64,000 nucleotides of DNA from Zingiber officinale (Eukaryota; Streptophyta; Magnoliopsida; Zingiberales; Zingiberaceae). The stretch lies in assembly GCF_018446385.1 (NCBI RefSeq), contig NC_055991.1, positions 97,013,712 to 97,077,711 of the forward strand, given 5' to 3'. The position numbers and the translations under genes were made by a program. Numbering within the stretch: the stretch's first letter is position 1; each line of letters opens with the position of its first letter. Shown here one piece after another: positions 1 to 12,024 of the stretch. Below the pieces are notes generated by a model that worked only from the letters and a program-made list of their open reading frames with translations, was not told the origin of the DNA and did not search any database.

Positions 1-639
1 TTGACTTTAACTATCACCTCACTTACCACATTGACTTCTTGACGTCATGTGACACCTCCTATGGACCACCACGTCAAAAGCCTTCCCCTTAATTCAGTCG
101 AAAGAAGTCTACAACTGATTGACTAGAGAAGTAACTTAGTGAAAAAGCTTATTATTGCTGCCACGTGGGGAGAGCGAGAGAGGGAAGCCTTCTTCATTTA
201 TTTATTACAAAAAAAATCTGAGAGATTTGTTCATTTATGAGTCATGACTCTCATTAATGAGGCGTGCCATGATTGATGGCGTGTCATCCTCAACGAACTA
301 ATAACCTCACAAGTCGCCATTTACCAAAATAAAGTTGCATCACAGTCACATCAAGTGATGTGACTATTAGTGGTTCCAGAATATTAACACGGATGAGTAT
401 GCTTTGCACTCTTCTCGAAGTTTGCACTACATCCAACAATGTCAATTAAATCCTGCCCCTATAGTAACTTTTGATCCGACGATCCACATCGAGAAATCAA
501 TGCTATATTAGGGATTCTAAGCATCGTCTTCTTTACCACCTCTGTCTAACTCCGACGTCTCAACTCCCTTATTCTCGTGTAATTCCTCACTTTCTTTTGG
601 CTGCCATTGTTTGTTAAGTCTCTTTCTCAAAAACTTCCA
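1..639 (+). other. LTR-end-like sequence and leader before a gypsy-type ORF1
   Basis: No coding region is seen. The first ~110 bases resemble 4100-4200 (a GACTTT... stretch, then a CCCCTT...AGTCGAA block), so they may be the end of the same LTR family, followed by an untranslated leader before the ORF1 relic. The similarity is by eye and partial. Confidence 0.3.
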
Positions 640-1920
640 ATGACTTTCATCCTATGGTATGAGACCATGCATTCCTCTATGACTGGGGAGTTAATGAGGG
701 AATTTAGGTTAGACTATGACATTCCTCCTGATTATGTGATTCGGATATCTAGAGGGGACCAAATTCCCTCGATGCCTCCTCCAGGTTTCACTACATTCTG
801 TTATAGCCAGGTAGAGAGCAGCCTCCGTTTCCCTGTTCCCGAGTTTTTTAGAGACATGTGTAGGTATTTTGGGATTTCTCTTCATCAACTAGTGCCGAAT
901 GTTATTAAAATTCTGTGTGGAGTGGTTGTGATTTTTTGGTTATATGACATATCAGTCAAGCCTACTTTCTTCCACTACTTCTTTCATCTAGAGTTGAGTT
1001 AGAAGCCTTTCATTTTATGTTCCGAGCGAGATGTAAGTTTTTGGAAGGCAACCCCTTGTCTCAAAAAGGCTAGAAGAATAGAATTTTCTATTTGAAATTG
1101 CCAATCCCTTTCAACTTCCCAACCAGTTGGAGAGGAGAACTCCCAAAACCACCGCCGCTCGAGAAGTATAAGAAGAATCCCGAGTATCAACGAGCGTTAG
1201 AGATACTAGTCGGCATATGCTTCAACTCCACCACCATCATCTAAAATAAAGGCATTCTCTATCGGGCTCGTTTAAGTCCTAACCCAACCGATCTGGAGAA
1301 GTCACTCGATAAGCGTTTCCTAGTCTTCATCTTCTGTGAGAACTAAGTTACTTTTCTTGTTGATTTGCAGAGGATACAATGTTGGGCGCTTCGATGAGCA
1401 AGCTCCTGATCGGCTAACCGAGTAGATTTTCGGGGTCTGGCCACTCCAGAAGTTTCATCGGATGCTACTAGTGCTGCTTCAGGCAAAGCTGTCCTACCTC
1501 CCCCTCGAGAACCCTTGGCCATGGGTGTTGAGATTGCCTCGTCCAGTCGAAAGGCCACCACCTCTAGGTGAATTCTGAAGCACCGCCACCAGGGCCAAGT
1601 GGGTGGAAGAAATTGTTCACTCATCCCTCAACCAACTGAGGATCCAGCTCCCCCATATCAGTAGAGTGGCCCTCTCTCCGATCGATGAGGAGATTGAAGC
1701 GCCAGTTTCCCCTTTGAGAATTAGAATGGGCAAGTGCCCCGAGCCTCCCAGCAGAGCGACAACCTCGCTTGATAGACCTTCCTCCCATCCGAGAATTAGT
1801 ATTACGATTAGGGAGCCTTCTAGAGAACCCTTAATTAGTTTTCTAGTCACCAGAGAACCCTTTGTATCCAAGACACGACCTATCGTTTCAACAGGATCGA
1901 CTTCGTACTTGAGCTAGAAG
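640..1920 (+). pseudogene. Broken ORF1 of a non-autonomous/Tat-like Ty3-gypsy element (putative gypsy-type transposon domain)
   Basis: An ATG at 640 opens about 120 codons that resemble the plant 'putative gypsy type transposon' N-terminal domain. Visible blocks include a YD-I-P-YVIRI stretch, GFTTFCYSQVESSLRFPVPEF and a FGISLHQLVPN-IKILCG block; the same blocks recur in the better preserved copy at 63104. After a stop near 1000 the homology goes on in other frames (an FPTSW motif near 1120), then a Ser/Pro-rich tail with many stops to about 1920. It is a decayed relic; gag and pol of its element are not seen. Function in the family is unknown. Confidence 0.6.
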
Positions 1921-3284
1921 CTTCCTCTCATATTTGTCTATTTTGGTCACCAGTAACAACTTGATCTTTCATCTAGTATCAACTTGAAAGGAGACCAGTG
2001 CAGTAATCTTTTACCAATTTATATCAATTTAAAAGGATTCTTTTGGGATCGACAGTTAGCTAGCATATGATAATAATACCACCATAAGATTTGGAGATCT
2101 AATCTTAACTAGTAGTCAACTTGAAAGGACTCTCATAGCTGACAGTGAGTAGCGTGCGGTCATGAGATATGAGCAATTAAATACATTTCTTGCTTTTTTT
2201 TTTATAATAAAGAGCAATATGCTATTTATTTATTTACATGAAAAATTCCTATGTAACGAGGATATTAGATTCTCTGGTTCATATTTTTGATCTTTTTCTG
2301 GTTCTTTATGTAATTTGTATGTCGGATTAGGGCTGGAGTCCGATTAAAATTGATTGTGATTTCTTTTGAATTCATCTTCTCATTTAGGTTATAGTTTTGG
2401 ATCGAGTCATGCGGACGCTGTGGACGGACTGTATGGTGCTGAGAAAGCGCGGTCTGCCCACCACTAGCAGCCTTGAGTAATCTAACTAAATCTAAAATTA
2501 TAACCTAGGTGGAAGGATAAATCGAAAGAAGATCACAACTAATTTTAGTTAGATACTAACGATCTATAAATTATAGAAAAGACCGAAAAATAGAATCTAA
2601 GATTATGGACTAAAGGTATGTAACGAGACACGTTGAACATTTCAGAATGTTCCCACTGATGATGCTTGGTACCATATGAAAATTCATCTGCTCTTCTCGC
2701 GGATATGTGACATCCATCCGTTCACTTTCAAAATTAGTCAGAAGGCTTTGATATTAATAAAAAAAAAATGAGGTTTATTTTGCTTGACTGCTGCTTATGA
2801 TTTTGACTAGTTTATATATTAATATCAATTTTATAACGTATAACAACTTGAGTTTACTTTTTTTTTCTCTAAATGTTCGAACTTTGTTTTGGGTATAATT
2901 ATTTTAAATAATAATATAAAATAATTATATTTTCATAATTATTCTCTAATTAATCCAATCATGTTCAAAATATTATGATAAATTTTATAATAAAATACTT
3001 TTTCTTATAAATAATTTGATAATCAGTAAAAAGTTGATTATACTACTCATCCAGAATACATAGTCCATCTTCAAATTATATGAAAAATAGATAAATCATA
3101 GAATTAACTTCCAGTTAACCATCAAATGATTAGGAGTGAAAGGATTTTTTTTTTCTCGAGCACATACCTCATCAAGAGTCTTCACCCTCTAATCAATTGA
3201 TCATCTCATGAGATATAATTACTTGTCATTGTTACCATACACATGAGAATATTAACTCAATAAATTTTATATTTTACTATAGTT
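1921..3284. other. AT-rich sequence with no recognisable gene
   Basis: Only short broken frames, poly-A/T runs and no recognised motif. It may be the decayed interior of the ORF1 element, but nothing in the sequence supports a specific call. Confidence 0.5.
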
Positions 3285-4200
3285 TTGTTACTTGTTGATG
3301 CTGTCCGAGAGTCGAGACTATGGATTCTGGGGAATGTGGCACTCCTGTTGACTGTTGATGGACTCCGAGTCAGAGAGACCTGCAATTATAGCAGCGTCAG
3401 TGCCGAGCCAGGGAGGGGTTCCCCGGCGATGACCCTCCAACGCTCAAGTCAGTTTCTGGCGATGTATAAGTGAGGAAGCAGAGAAGAAGAGTAACAGTAG
3501 CTACAGTAAAAATATGCATACCTCCGTTAAAGTTTGAGACCCTTTATATAGGGCTCCGGGGGAGCGCGTGCAAATTCCTCGAGACGTGCATGCTTCTCAA
3601 AGCTTCCTCTCAAAAGATTGTCAGGAAAGCGTCTCTGACACCATACCTCAATGACTCGAGCATATCTCCGATATGACAGTGGAAGTTTCTGTCGTATGGT
3701 CCTCTGTTCATCCATGTCGCTAACCATGCCGTCTGTTGGTGGCACGAATTCCTACGAGGATATCAATTGATCCTCCTTTTGTCTGTTAGTGGGCCGAGCG
3801 GGACAACCGCTCAGCCAACCCTTAGCCGTTCGAGTAGTCTAGCCCTTTGGTCGAGTGGAATGGTCGCTCGGTCAACATTCCACTGTCCGAGTTCCGTTGT
3901 TGCGTTGCGATCCATTTTCGTCGGCTCGGAGGTTCAATGTAAGTCCGAGCGAGCTGGCCTCTCGACGTATGTCTTGTTTTGAGCGTCGGAAGCTCGGTGG
4001 CTAGCTGAGAGATGGTGATATATGATCGGTACTTCTTTGTCCCGGTCAGGTGAGTGAGTTGTCCGATCGGCTAGTGACACATGGACATTGACTGCCTATA
4101 CCTTGACTTTCCTCGTGGTCATGACCCTCTGAGGGGTGGGCCCTTATCACCGGATCACATGCCTCCCCTTCGAGTCTAGTCGAAGGAGGCTGTAAGTCCG
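3285..4200 (+). repeat. LTR-like fragment with TATA box (gypsy-type)
   Basis: Non-coding, GC-richer than its surroundings, with a TATATAG box at 3545-3551 and a terminal block (CCCCTTCGAGTCTAGTCGAA) resembling bases 85-110 of the window. It looks like U3/R/U5 of a gypsy LTR in plus orientation. Neither TSD nor partner LTR was found, so the boundaries are approximate. The gag relic E begins right after it, already truncated. Confidence 0.4.
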
Positions 4201-4249
4201 ACTGACTGGACAAAAAGAAGCATGTAGATCGGTTGCCCGATCGACTCTC

Positions 4250-5450
4250 ACATTAGTAGAATTCCTAAAACTACACAAAGGGACCTCAGAGGTAAAACTA
4301 ACGAGATGGGACATGCGCCGGAACCAGATCAGCAACCTCAGGCTAGAAGAAGGTGAAATCGTCGCACACCTCCACTCAAGAATCAAGGAGCACATCACCG
4401 AACTCACGAATTTTGAAGAAAATGTAACCAACCGAGATTCGCTAAGGTACGCGCTCAACACATTTCCTAGGACTCCGGAATGGTCGACCTTAGTAGATGC
4501 ATACTTCATCTCTAAGAATTTAGACATAAGCACTTTATAAGAGCTTTTTTCAACCTTTGAAATTCATGAGTCAAGATGCATGTGCAAGTCTAAAAAGGGA
4601 ATTGAAGCACAACACCTTAAATGCAAAAATGGACGAAAAAGATTCAAAATCTTCTCTCAATGATGACGAAACAACATTAATGGTAAGTAGATTTAAAAAA
4701 TTATTTAATCTAACAAATTTAATAAAGTATAGGGTACAAGAAGAAAAAGAAAAATAAGATGCTACCACTGCAATGAAGAAGGGCATGCCAAAAATAATTG
4801 CCCGAAATTGAAGGAAAAGGGCAAGGACAAGGAAAAGAACAAGAAGCCAGCCCGACCCAAGTATAATCTAAAGACGACGTGGGATGACACATCATCCAAA
4901 TCAGAGATCGAAGTTATCGCCAGACTTGCGTTAGTAGCAAGTCATCAAAAAGACGAAGCTGAAGCAATCTTGTCTAAAGTGAGCATCGATGAAGGGGGAG
5001 CGACATCGGAAGAAAGTAGTACTTCAAGGGGAGATTCAAATAACATGATCGACAAGGTAATTCAGGTACGATCTCTTCCTCCTGATAAGTTATTCAAATT
5101 AGTAAAGTTGTTATCAAATAATTGTTGTATGTTAGAAAAAGAAAATAAAGAATTAAAATCAACCTTATCTATATCTTGTCGATTAGAAGATCTCGACAAA
5201 ATCAAAACTAAAAATAAAAAATAAAAAAATTGAAAATACAAATTTAAAGGATCAAATAGAAAATCTAAAATATTTTGCATGCTTAAATTTATCTGCTTCA
5301 ACTTTCAGCAACTATAAAGGATTAAATTAATAATTTAGATATTGCAAAGGGAAAATTAGAAAATTACCTAGAAAATGTATTCCTCAGAAATTTTTAATTA
5401 ATCCTATAGGAAGAAATCTATTTTGGGTTCCAAAATCGTATTTAGACTAA
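4250..5450 (+). pseudogene. Decayed copia-type gag (UBN2-like) of gag-only element E
   Basis: The reading begins inside gag (an LRLEEGEIVAHLHSRIKEHI block, then NRDSLRYALNTFPRTPEWSTLVDA), which is UBN2-type nucleocapsid precursor sequence. A frameshift near 4540 follows. A CCHC zinc knuckle (CYHCNEEGHAKNNC) lies near 4757-4800, then a Lys-rich and acidic region to 5224. Further frameshifts lead to a C-terminal WVPKSYLD block ending at TAA 5448-5450. The same order (UBN2, knuckle, acidic linker, WVP[KR] tail) occurs in D at 55477-57135. The 5' half is missing, cut by the LTR-like piece upstream. Confidence 0.7.
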
Positions 5451-6048
5451 TTATTTTTTTTAAGGGCTTTTAGAAAGAAAATTAAATGTTTAAAATTCTT
5501 TAAAAGACTGTGTCTAGAAGTGGTTGATAGCTCCAATAACCAAAAAGGCCTAGTGCCTCGCCACAGCTCCAATTACTAAAATGAATATTTAATTGACTTA
5601 CTATTAAACAATTAGTAGTTATAAGATTGTTTCAAAATATATGTTAAAATTTTTAGAAATTATTTAAAAGTTAACTTTTCAAGAACTTTTTCACTTAACT
5701 GTAAGAAAAATTTCACATGTTGAAATTTTCTAAATATTAAAGGTTTTTTTTGAAATTTTTTCCCATTATATGAAATTTATATTAAATTTTTTTATGCCTT
5801 AAATATGCTAAAATTTTTAAACTTTAACACCCCTTAGACTTTTTATCATTATTAAATAGAATTTTTTTACCCCATTTTTAATATGATCAACAAGGGGAGT
5901 AATGAAGATTGAGTCTAGTGGAGGGTAGTACAATTTTTATTACTTAATTTTTGTACTTGCAATTTCATTTTTTTGTAAAAATTATAATTACTTGTTTATG
6001 GTTTATCCTAACTTAACTTGGGTTTGATCACATCAAAAAGGGGGAGAT
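5451..6048 (+). other. Post-gag spacer and polypurine tract of element E
   Basis: AT-rich and non-coding. It contains the phrase AAGGCCTAGTGCCTCGCC (about 5545-5562), which recurs in inverted orientation near 8725-8740. The polypurine tract AAAAAGGGGGAGAT at 6035-6048 is identical to that of TRG1, TRG2 and D and directly precedes the LTR. No pol sequence is seen between gag and LTR. Confidence 0.6.
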
Positions 6049-6856
6049 TGTTAGTACCCCAAGGTAGTTTTGATATGATTAGCCAAGTCAGGTTAGGTCC
6101 TGTTGGTTTTAACCTTGTGTTTAAGTGTGCAGAAACTTAAGAGCACAGGAAGTCGAGTGAAAGATGCAGCTAGCGAGAAGGACGATATGGGAGAGAGCTG
6201 ACTGGCTCGGTGTGTCTGAGGGACGAGGTATTGCGGAAGAGTACGTAGGCGGACAAGAAGGAGGAGCGCGGTGTTTTCAAGGGACAAGAAGTCGGAGCGG
6301 AAGATTGTTCGAAAGCCGAAAGTTGGGTTCGGGTGAGCCCTATTCCGGATGACCGAGATCACCTAAGCGAGCGGAGTCGGAGCAGAAGACTCGGACTAAG
6401 GTGAGCAGAATCGGAGCTGAAGACTTGGACCGGGACTGAGTCCGGCCGCTCAGACCAAGAAAGTCAACCTTTTGTTGACTTTTGGTCTCAGTCTTCCGCT
6501 CTAGTTTCGCTCGACTTGGTCTGAGTCTATTTGCTCGAGTGATCTCGGCCATCCGGAATAGGGCTTACCTGAACCCAACTTCTGGCCTTCGAGCAATCTT
6601 CCACTCCGGCTTATCGTCCCTTGGAAATGTCGCACACCTCCTTTTCGTCCGCTTGCCTACTCTTCCGTAACACCTTGTCCCTCAGACGCATCGAGCCTGT
6701 CGGCTCTCTCCCGTGTCGTCCTTCTCGCTAGCTGTATCTTTCGCTCTCTTTCCTCTGCTCCTAAGTTCTTGCACACTTAGACACATAGTTAAAAACTAAC
6801 ATAACCTAACCTGACTTGGTTGATCACATCAAAACTACCTTGGGGTACTTACAACA
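6049..6856. repeat. Two LTR copies of family E in inverted orientation (fold-back)
   Basis: The 3' LTR of E starts TGTTAGTACCCC at 6049 right after the PPT and runs to about 6475. A second, diverged copy lies in reverse orientation from about 6856 (reads TGTTGTAAGTACCCC on the minus strand) down to about 6480. The arms are ~370-420 bp and roughly 80% identical by eye. They meet at AAAGTCAAC-CTTTT-GTTGACTTT near 6466-6488. Confidence 0.7.
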
Positions 6857-7110
6857 CCTTCGTGCTTCACCGTGCTGTAGTATCCCAGAAAATTCTCTAG
6901 ATGATGATAAGGATCGTCTGAAAGTGTTCCTCTAAATTGAGCTTGTTAGATGATGGATATCAGTGAAGGGTTTAGCTCAAAATCCCTAGCCTTGATGGGG
7001 GTATCATAATTCTTGATCTCAATCTCACAGTGAAAGGCACATTAAAGTCCCCTAGGATCTTGTTACCATTGTCAGTGCTCATTATATCTTGTTGGATTCA
7101 ACATACTTAC
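6857..7110 (-). pseudogene. Fragment of Athila/Tat-type gag
   Basis: Minus-strand translation of about 6854-6990 gives DFELNPSLISII-stop-QAQF, then a DDPYHHLENFLGYYSTVKHE block. This aligns with the retrotransposon gag domain start and with the corresponding FEIKPAIISMVQQNQF...EDPNQHLEVF block of element C. One in-frame stop is visible, and the rest is out of frame or missing. It is a relic of a different gypsy family from C. Confidence 0.65.
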
Positions 7111-7454
7111 ACCCTGATTTCCTGAGAAGGAAATAAAAATAGTGAACAGAAAAGAAAATAAATCTAGATTAACCAAATCACAAATCAACCAATATTGATT
7201 TGAACCGTCCTGGTAATGAAGCCAAAATCTTAATATCTTAAACTGCAAGTGCACAGTCCTTGTCAAGTAATAAAAGTATCGATTTCACCAGGATTGGAAA
7301 TCGAGTACTGATCTACAATATAAAAAAGGTTATCTAGAGAATTTGAAAGTTTTGAAAATGTTGGGAAAATAGAGAATAGAAAAGATAGGTGACCTAGAAA
7401 AGCTTATCTATATGGGTATTAAATTGAGAAAAAATAATAGAAAAAAGACTAAGG
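7111..7454 (-). repeat. Decayed Athila-type leader, primer-binding site and LTR end
   Basis: On the minus strand the LTR end reads ...GACTGTGCACTTGCAG, followed by a degenerate PBS (TTTTGGCTTCATTACCAGGA near 7208-7227). This resembles the intact TGGCGCCGTTGCCGGGGA site of element C. LTR-like sequence runs from about 7241 to 7340, consistent with the gag relic downstream on the same strand. Confidence 0.5.
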
Positions 7455-7688
7455 AAGAAGACTACAGTGGCTGAATATCAATTTGAATTTATGCTTAGAA
7501 GGTCAATAGAAGCATTACATCTTCTTAGATAACTAATTGAAAAATATTGAGGACACAAGCAAGACTTCACATGGTATTAATTGACCTAGAAAAAGTTTAT
7601 GATAGAGTCTCAACGAAAATTATATGGAGAACGCTAGAAAAGAGAAGTGTTAGCATACTGTATTGAACTAATTAAAGAATATATGAGG
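7455..7688 (+). pseudogene. LINE-type reverse transcriptase fragment
   Basis: Plus-strand translation shows RRSIEALHLLR, then after a frameshift LHMVLIDLEKVYDRV followed by a WRTLEKRSV block. These match non-LTR retrotransposon RT regions (the family's usual 'FIDLEKAYDRVPR' stretch holds a catalytic Asp). Stops and a frameshift make it a pseudogene. It ends where an LTR fragment begins at 7689. Confidence 0.7.
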
Positions 7689-8844
7689 TGTTGGATCGAT
7701 ACGCATGTGAGGGGGGGGGGGGTGAATCATGTGATTTTAAAAAACTCACCTTTTCTTTTAAAATTTAAAGTATGCAGTGGAAAAAGGAATGAGGAAGCGA
7801 GAACAAAGAACACTAGAAAACACAATCGATTTACTTGTTTTGGAGCCTTCGATGACTCCTACTCCAAGACCCAGGTCCTGCAGACCTATCAATAGGTAAT
7901 CCACTAAAAGCCTCTTCCGATACCCCAAGAAGAGGGAATCGAGTACAAGAAGATTAGAACAAGTGCAACGCACTACAGTTGTCCTTTTGCAGTAATTAAG
8001 CACACAAATAGAACTTGTTATCAACATGTAAGGATCGAGTGTGAGAGCATTCTTGTATTGGTGTCAGTCTACCGGCCGTGATCAGAAATCCTCAAAAAAG
8101 TTATTGGACACAGTAGCTTCATAGCAGAGTCATAGCAGAAGCCTGGAACAATCGGAAGCTCAAACGGATGCGCAGTATCTCGTATATCAGTTCTATGTTG
8201 AAGTCTTCTCAAGGCCCACTTATATAAGGCATGGAAGGCACCTTCCATAGCAGTTGAAGGCACATTCAACCTAGCAAATTTGATCCTGAATAGCCCGGTA
8301 CTTATTTGCAGTGAGGTCAAAATTTCATCCTACGGAAGGCACCTTCTATGAACAGTACGAAGGCGCCTTCACTGCTTAAAGGTGCCTTTGGATAGTATTC
8401 ATTTGAAGGCAAGTTTGGTCATCCTTTTTTTGCAAAACAACGTTAGTCCAAATTGTTGGTTGCTATTCGAAATATCGTACTGGTTCCCCTATATAAAAAT
8501 TTTGTACAAGTCTTGAACCATTCTTAACAATGTATTGTGTTCTTTAGAAATTAAATTTGGAATCGCAAATAGAACTTAACATTATTGATTCCAAATTCAA
8601 CTTATCTGTTCTTAGAGGTTTAGACTTGAATTGCAAACAATGCTTAACATTATTAATCTAAATCCACCTATATTATAAATTTAATTAAATATTTATTTAA
8701 GAGATCGGCTTCTAGGTTAAACATGGCGAGGCACTAGGCCTTCTTGGTTATGGGAGCATCCACCACTTCCTAGATAAAGCCTTTCAATGAAATTCAATAT
8801 TTAATCTCCTTATAGTAACCCTAGATTTAACCATTAAGAACAAT
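7689..8844 (-). repeat. LTR fragment of a family related to element D (copy F)
   Basis: On the minus strand it ends ...GATTCACCCC... plus GCGTATCGATCCAACA, very like the LTR end of D (...GCGTCTCGATCCAACA). A GGACTAACGTTG phrase near 8440 also matches D. A TATATAAG core-promoter box lies at 8221-8228 on the plus strand. Just upstream (in sense) are palindromes such as ATGGAAGG-CA-CCTTCCAT (8231-8248) and GAAGGCGCCTTC (8361-8372). The LTR start is not clear; beyond about 8470 the sequence is AT-rich and includes the AAGGCCTAGTGCCTCGCC phrase in inverse. Confidence 0.6.
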
Positions 8845-10119
8845 TGAATCACAAGTTCGAAAAATAAAAGAAACACAAAATCGAAAACATAAATTCAATA
8901 ACCTAGATTCATTAGCCTCTTGTGTTTGGTATTTCAAGATCTAAATAAAAGGATGAACTAGTTATGATGCGAAAACTAACAACTAATTATACTTTTTATA
9001 GCTTATAGACCTCACGATCTTCTGCCGTATTCCTCTTCTTATCTCGGGCGTCGTGTGGGTGACGATCTACCGAGACAAGAATCCACCCAAGCTTCCTTCC
9101 TCTTCAAGTAAGTTTCGGCCAATCAACAAATTCCTTGAGATGAAGAACTTCAGCCACCAACCAAGCTCCAAGGGATGCAAAGAAACAATGCCTCCTATCT
9201 CTTTTTCTTCTCCAAGCAAAATTCGGCCATCAAGATCTCTCCAAGAAGATGATGCCGCCTGCCACTTAAGAAGAAGAATAGGGGAAGAGGAAGAAGAGAG
9301 GGCCGACCACCACAAGGAAGAGAGAAATAATAGAAGATAGATTGTTATGAGATGAGACACCTCTACCCTCTCTTTTATATTCCTTGGTCTTGGCAAATAA
9401 GGAAAATTTTAATTAAAACTTCCTTAATTCCCTTGCTAATGAAAAGTAAAATTTAATTAATAATTTTTTTTTCCTTTTCTCTTATTAATGTGGCCGATCA
9501 TATCAAATCCTCCAAGGAAGGAAAGTTTTAAACACAAAATTAAAACTTCCTAATTTGTTTCCGGAAATTTTTAAAATAAAAATTTTTCTTTTAAAAATTC
9601 CCTTCATGGTTGGTTATAAAAGGAAACTTTTATAAATTAAAATCTCTCTATTAAAACATGTGGATGATTTACAAAAAGGAAAATTTTATCTAAAATTAAA
9701 ATCTTCCTTTTAACTATAAATAAGGAAAGATATCAAATCTTTCTCTTAATCTTTTGTAGAAAGCTAAAAAAGGAAAGATTTAATTTTAAAACACTCTTTT
9801 AAAATCATGAGGATATTTACAAAAAAGGAAAGTTTTATCAAAAATTAAAATATTTCTTTTAACTACAAATAAGGAAAGATATCAAACCTTTCCTATAATC
9901 TTTTGTAGAAAACTATAAAAGGAAAGATTTAAATTTTAAACTTTCTTTTAAAACCATGACTTCCACATAAGGAAAGATTTTAAAAAATAAAATCCTTTTA
10001 ATGTATTGTGGCCGGCCACCAAAACTTGGGTTCAAGCTAGGGCCGACCACCTATTTAACCCATCTAACCTTGGTTTGGCAGACCCTAGCTTAGGCACCAA
10101 GCTAAGCTTGGCCGACCAC
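8845..10119 (-). repeat. Copia element B, 3' LTR, distal segment
   Basis: Minus-strand LTR sequence matching element A's LTR (compare 37202-38201 and 45438-45736). It ends in the same GTTTTTCGAACTTGTGA-like phrase, here ...TTTTTCGAACTTGTGATTCA near 8845. It is separated from the rest of the LTR by element C, inserted at ACCAC (10115-10119 and 20965-20969). Joining 8845-10119, 20970-21724 and 25608-25810 gives an LTR of about 2.2 kb, the same as element A's 5' LTR. Confidence 0.8.
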
Positions 10120-10199
10120 TGTTACCCTCCGCAAGTGTACGGAAATGTCGCAAGTAATATAAAAGATTATCGTATCCACAGGGACTGGAATAAGCACTA
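10120..10199 (-). repeat. Element C, terminal stub of third LTR
   Basis: Eighty bases identical in type to the first 80 bases (plus-strand order) of the LTRs at 12025 and 19349, beginning TGTTACCCTCCGCAAG. At 10200 it switches abruptly into gag sequence equivalent to ~17525. The outer end and TSD are intact. Confidence 0.85.
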
Positions 10200-11805
10200 G
10201 AAAAGGGACAGCTTTGCTCTGATGGTTTAGTGGAAGAGTCTCTTCAACCTCAATGGTACTCTCCTCATTAGCTTGAATCTGATTTGGTATAAGAGGAGAA
10301 AGCTCTTTTTCTTTTTGTATCCCTTTTGGAGCAGTCACTTGGGAGTCTCCCAAGGTCCGTCCGCTCCTAAGCTCAATTCTATTGCAATGCTCCATAGGAT
10401 TCACATCAGGTTTTCCTGGAAGTTGTCCTGGTGCTCTGGATGATGAGGAAGCTAGTTGGGCAATTTGACTATCCTGGATCTTTTGATGCTTTTCAGAATT
10501 ATCCATTCTCTGAATGAGCTTTGCTAAATCTTGCTTCATTTCATTCTGACCTGAGATAATTTCTTCAAGCATCTTTTCAATATTTGACTTTGGTATGCCT
10601 TGAGCAGATAGATGTTGAAAATTTTGTTGCCCAGCTTGAAAATTTGGTCTTGCCCCCATAGATGGTCCTTGATCTTGATTATTTCTGTAAGAAAAATTGG
10701 GATGGCTCTTCCATCCAGGGTTATAAGTATTTGAGTATGGGTTGTTCTGCCTTTGATTGTAACTCATGATTGCATCACATTGTTCCAATTGATTGATTTG
10801 TGCAGTGGTAGCTCCCAATGGACATGAGTCATTTGAGTGCTCTGAACTCCCACATACTTCACAAGATGTAATAATAGCATTGGCCATATTAGCACTAGTC
10901 CCCATATTCTCAAATTTCTTTGTAAGAGCGTCCAATTTTGCAGACAAAAGAGTGACCGCATCTACATCAAACTTCCCTGACGCTTTAATTGTTGGGTTTA
11001 TAGAAGAATAGCCACCACTTCTTTCATTTGCCCATTGATGATGATTTTGTGCTACACTGTCAATAATTTCTTCAGCTTCATCTAAACTTTTGTTCATAAG
11101 TGCCCCTCCAGCAGCTGAATCAAGGGACACTTTGGTATGATAGTTGATACCATTATAAAAAGTGTGCAACACTAACCATCTTTCTAACCCATGATGTGGG
11201 CATTGTCTGAGCATACTATTATATCTATCCCATGCTTCAGAAAGAGATTCTGAGTCAGTTTGCTTGAAGCTTGCAATTAAATTCCTCATATGAGCTGTTT
11301 TGCTTGGTGGATAGAATTTATCAAGAAACTGTTGCTCACACTGCTCCCAAGTGGTGATGCTATTAGGGGCCAAAGAATTCAACCATTGCTTTGCCCTATC
11401 TCTTAAAGAAAACCCAAATAATAATAATCTAACTGCTTCTGAAGGAACTCCATTCATTTTAATGGTACCACATATTTCTTAAAAGACCTCTAAGTGTTGA
11501 TTGGGGTCTTCATGAAGTCCTCCACCAAATTGGTTCTGCTGCACCATAGATATAATTGCGGGTTTGATCTCAAAGTTATTAGCTTCCACTGAAGGTCTTG
11601 AAATACTAGATCGAAAACCTCTTGCATAAGGTGCTGCATAATCCTTGAGTGGTCTATTCGCCATGTTCAAATGTTCCTGTTCTTCAATTTGCCTTTGCAG
11701 AATTCTTCTTTTATGGAAAGTTCTGTCAATCTCAGGGTCAAAAGGAAAGAATTCCCTTGCAAAGTTAGATCTTCGCATACACAAGAACAAGATAGCAAAT
11801 GACAA
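10200..11805 (-). pseudogene. Element C, second gag copy, truncated and with a nonsense codon
   Basis: Near-identical to the gag at 17177-19129. It starts at ATG 11805 and reads to a TAA in place of the Tyr codon of the VFYEICG block (near 11477-11479), a single-base difference from the other copy. It stays open afterwards to about 10200, where the deletion joins it to LTR sequence. The gag C-terminus and all of protease are lost. It contains the Retrotrans_gag domain and the CEVCGSSEHSNDSC zinc knuckle. Confidence 0.85.
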
Positions 11806-12000
11806 TTCAACAGAAAAAGAAAAATAAAAGAATAAAAAATGCAGAATTGAATTTGTACAAAAAGAATTAACAAGAAGTAAAAGTTATACAAGAAAGTAAA
11901 AACAGAAATCTAATGATTAGTTACAACTATGCAATATGAAAGGAAAACAAATGTTATGTTTAGTCTAACTCAATATATAATTCCTAATGTTATAGCGCAG

Positions 12001-12018
12001 TCCCCGGCAACGGCGCCA
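12001..12018 (-). other. Primer-binding site, tRNA-Asp type (second unit of C)
   Basis: On the minus strand this reads TGGCGCCGTTGCCGGGGA, six bases from the LTR end at 12025. It is complementary to the 3' end of plant tRNA-Asp, the usual primer of Athila/Tat elements (family knowledge). Confidence 0.85.
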
Positions 12019-12024
12019 AAAACT

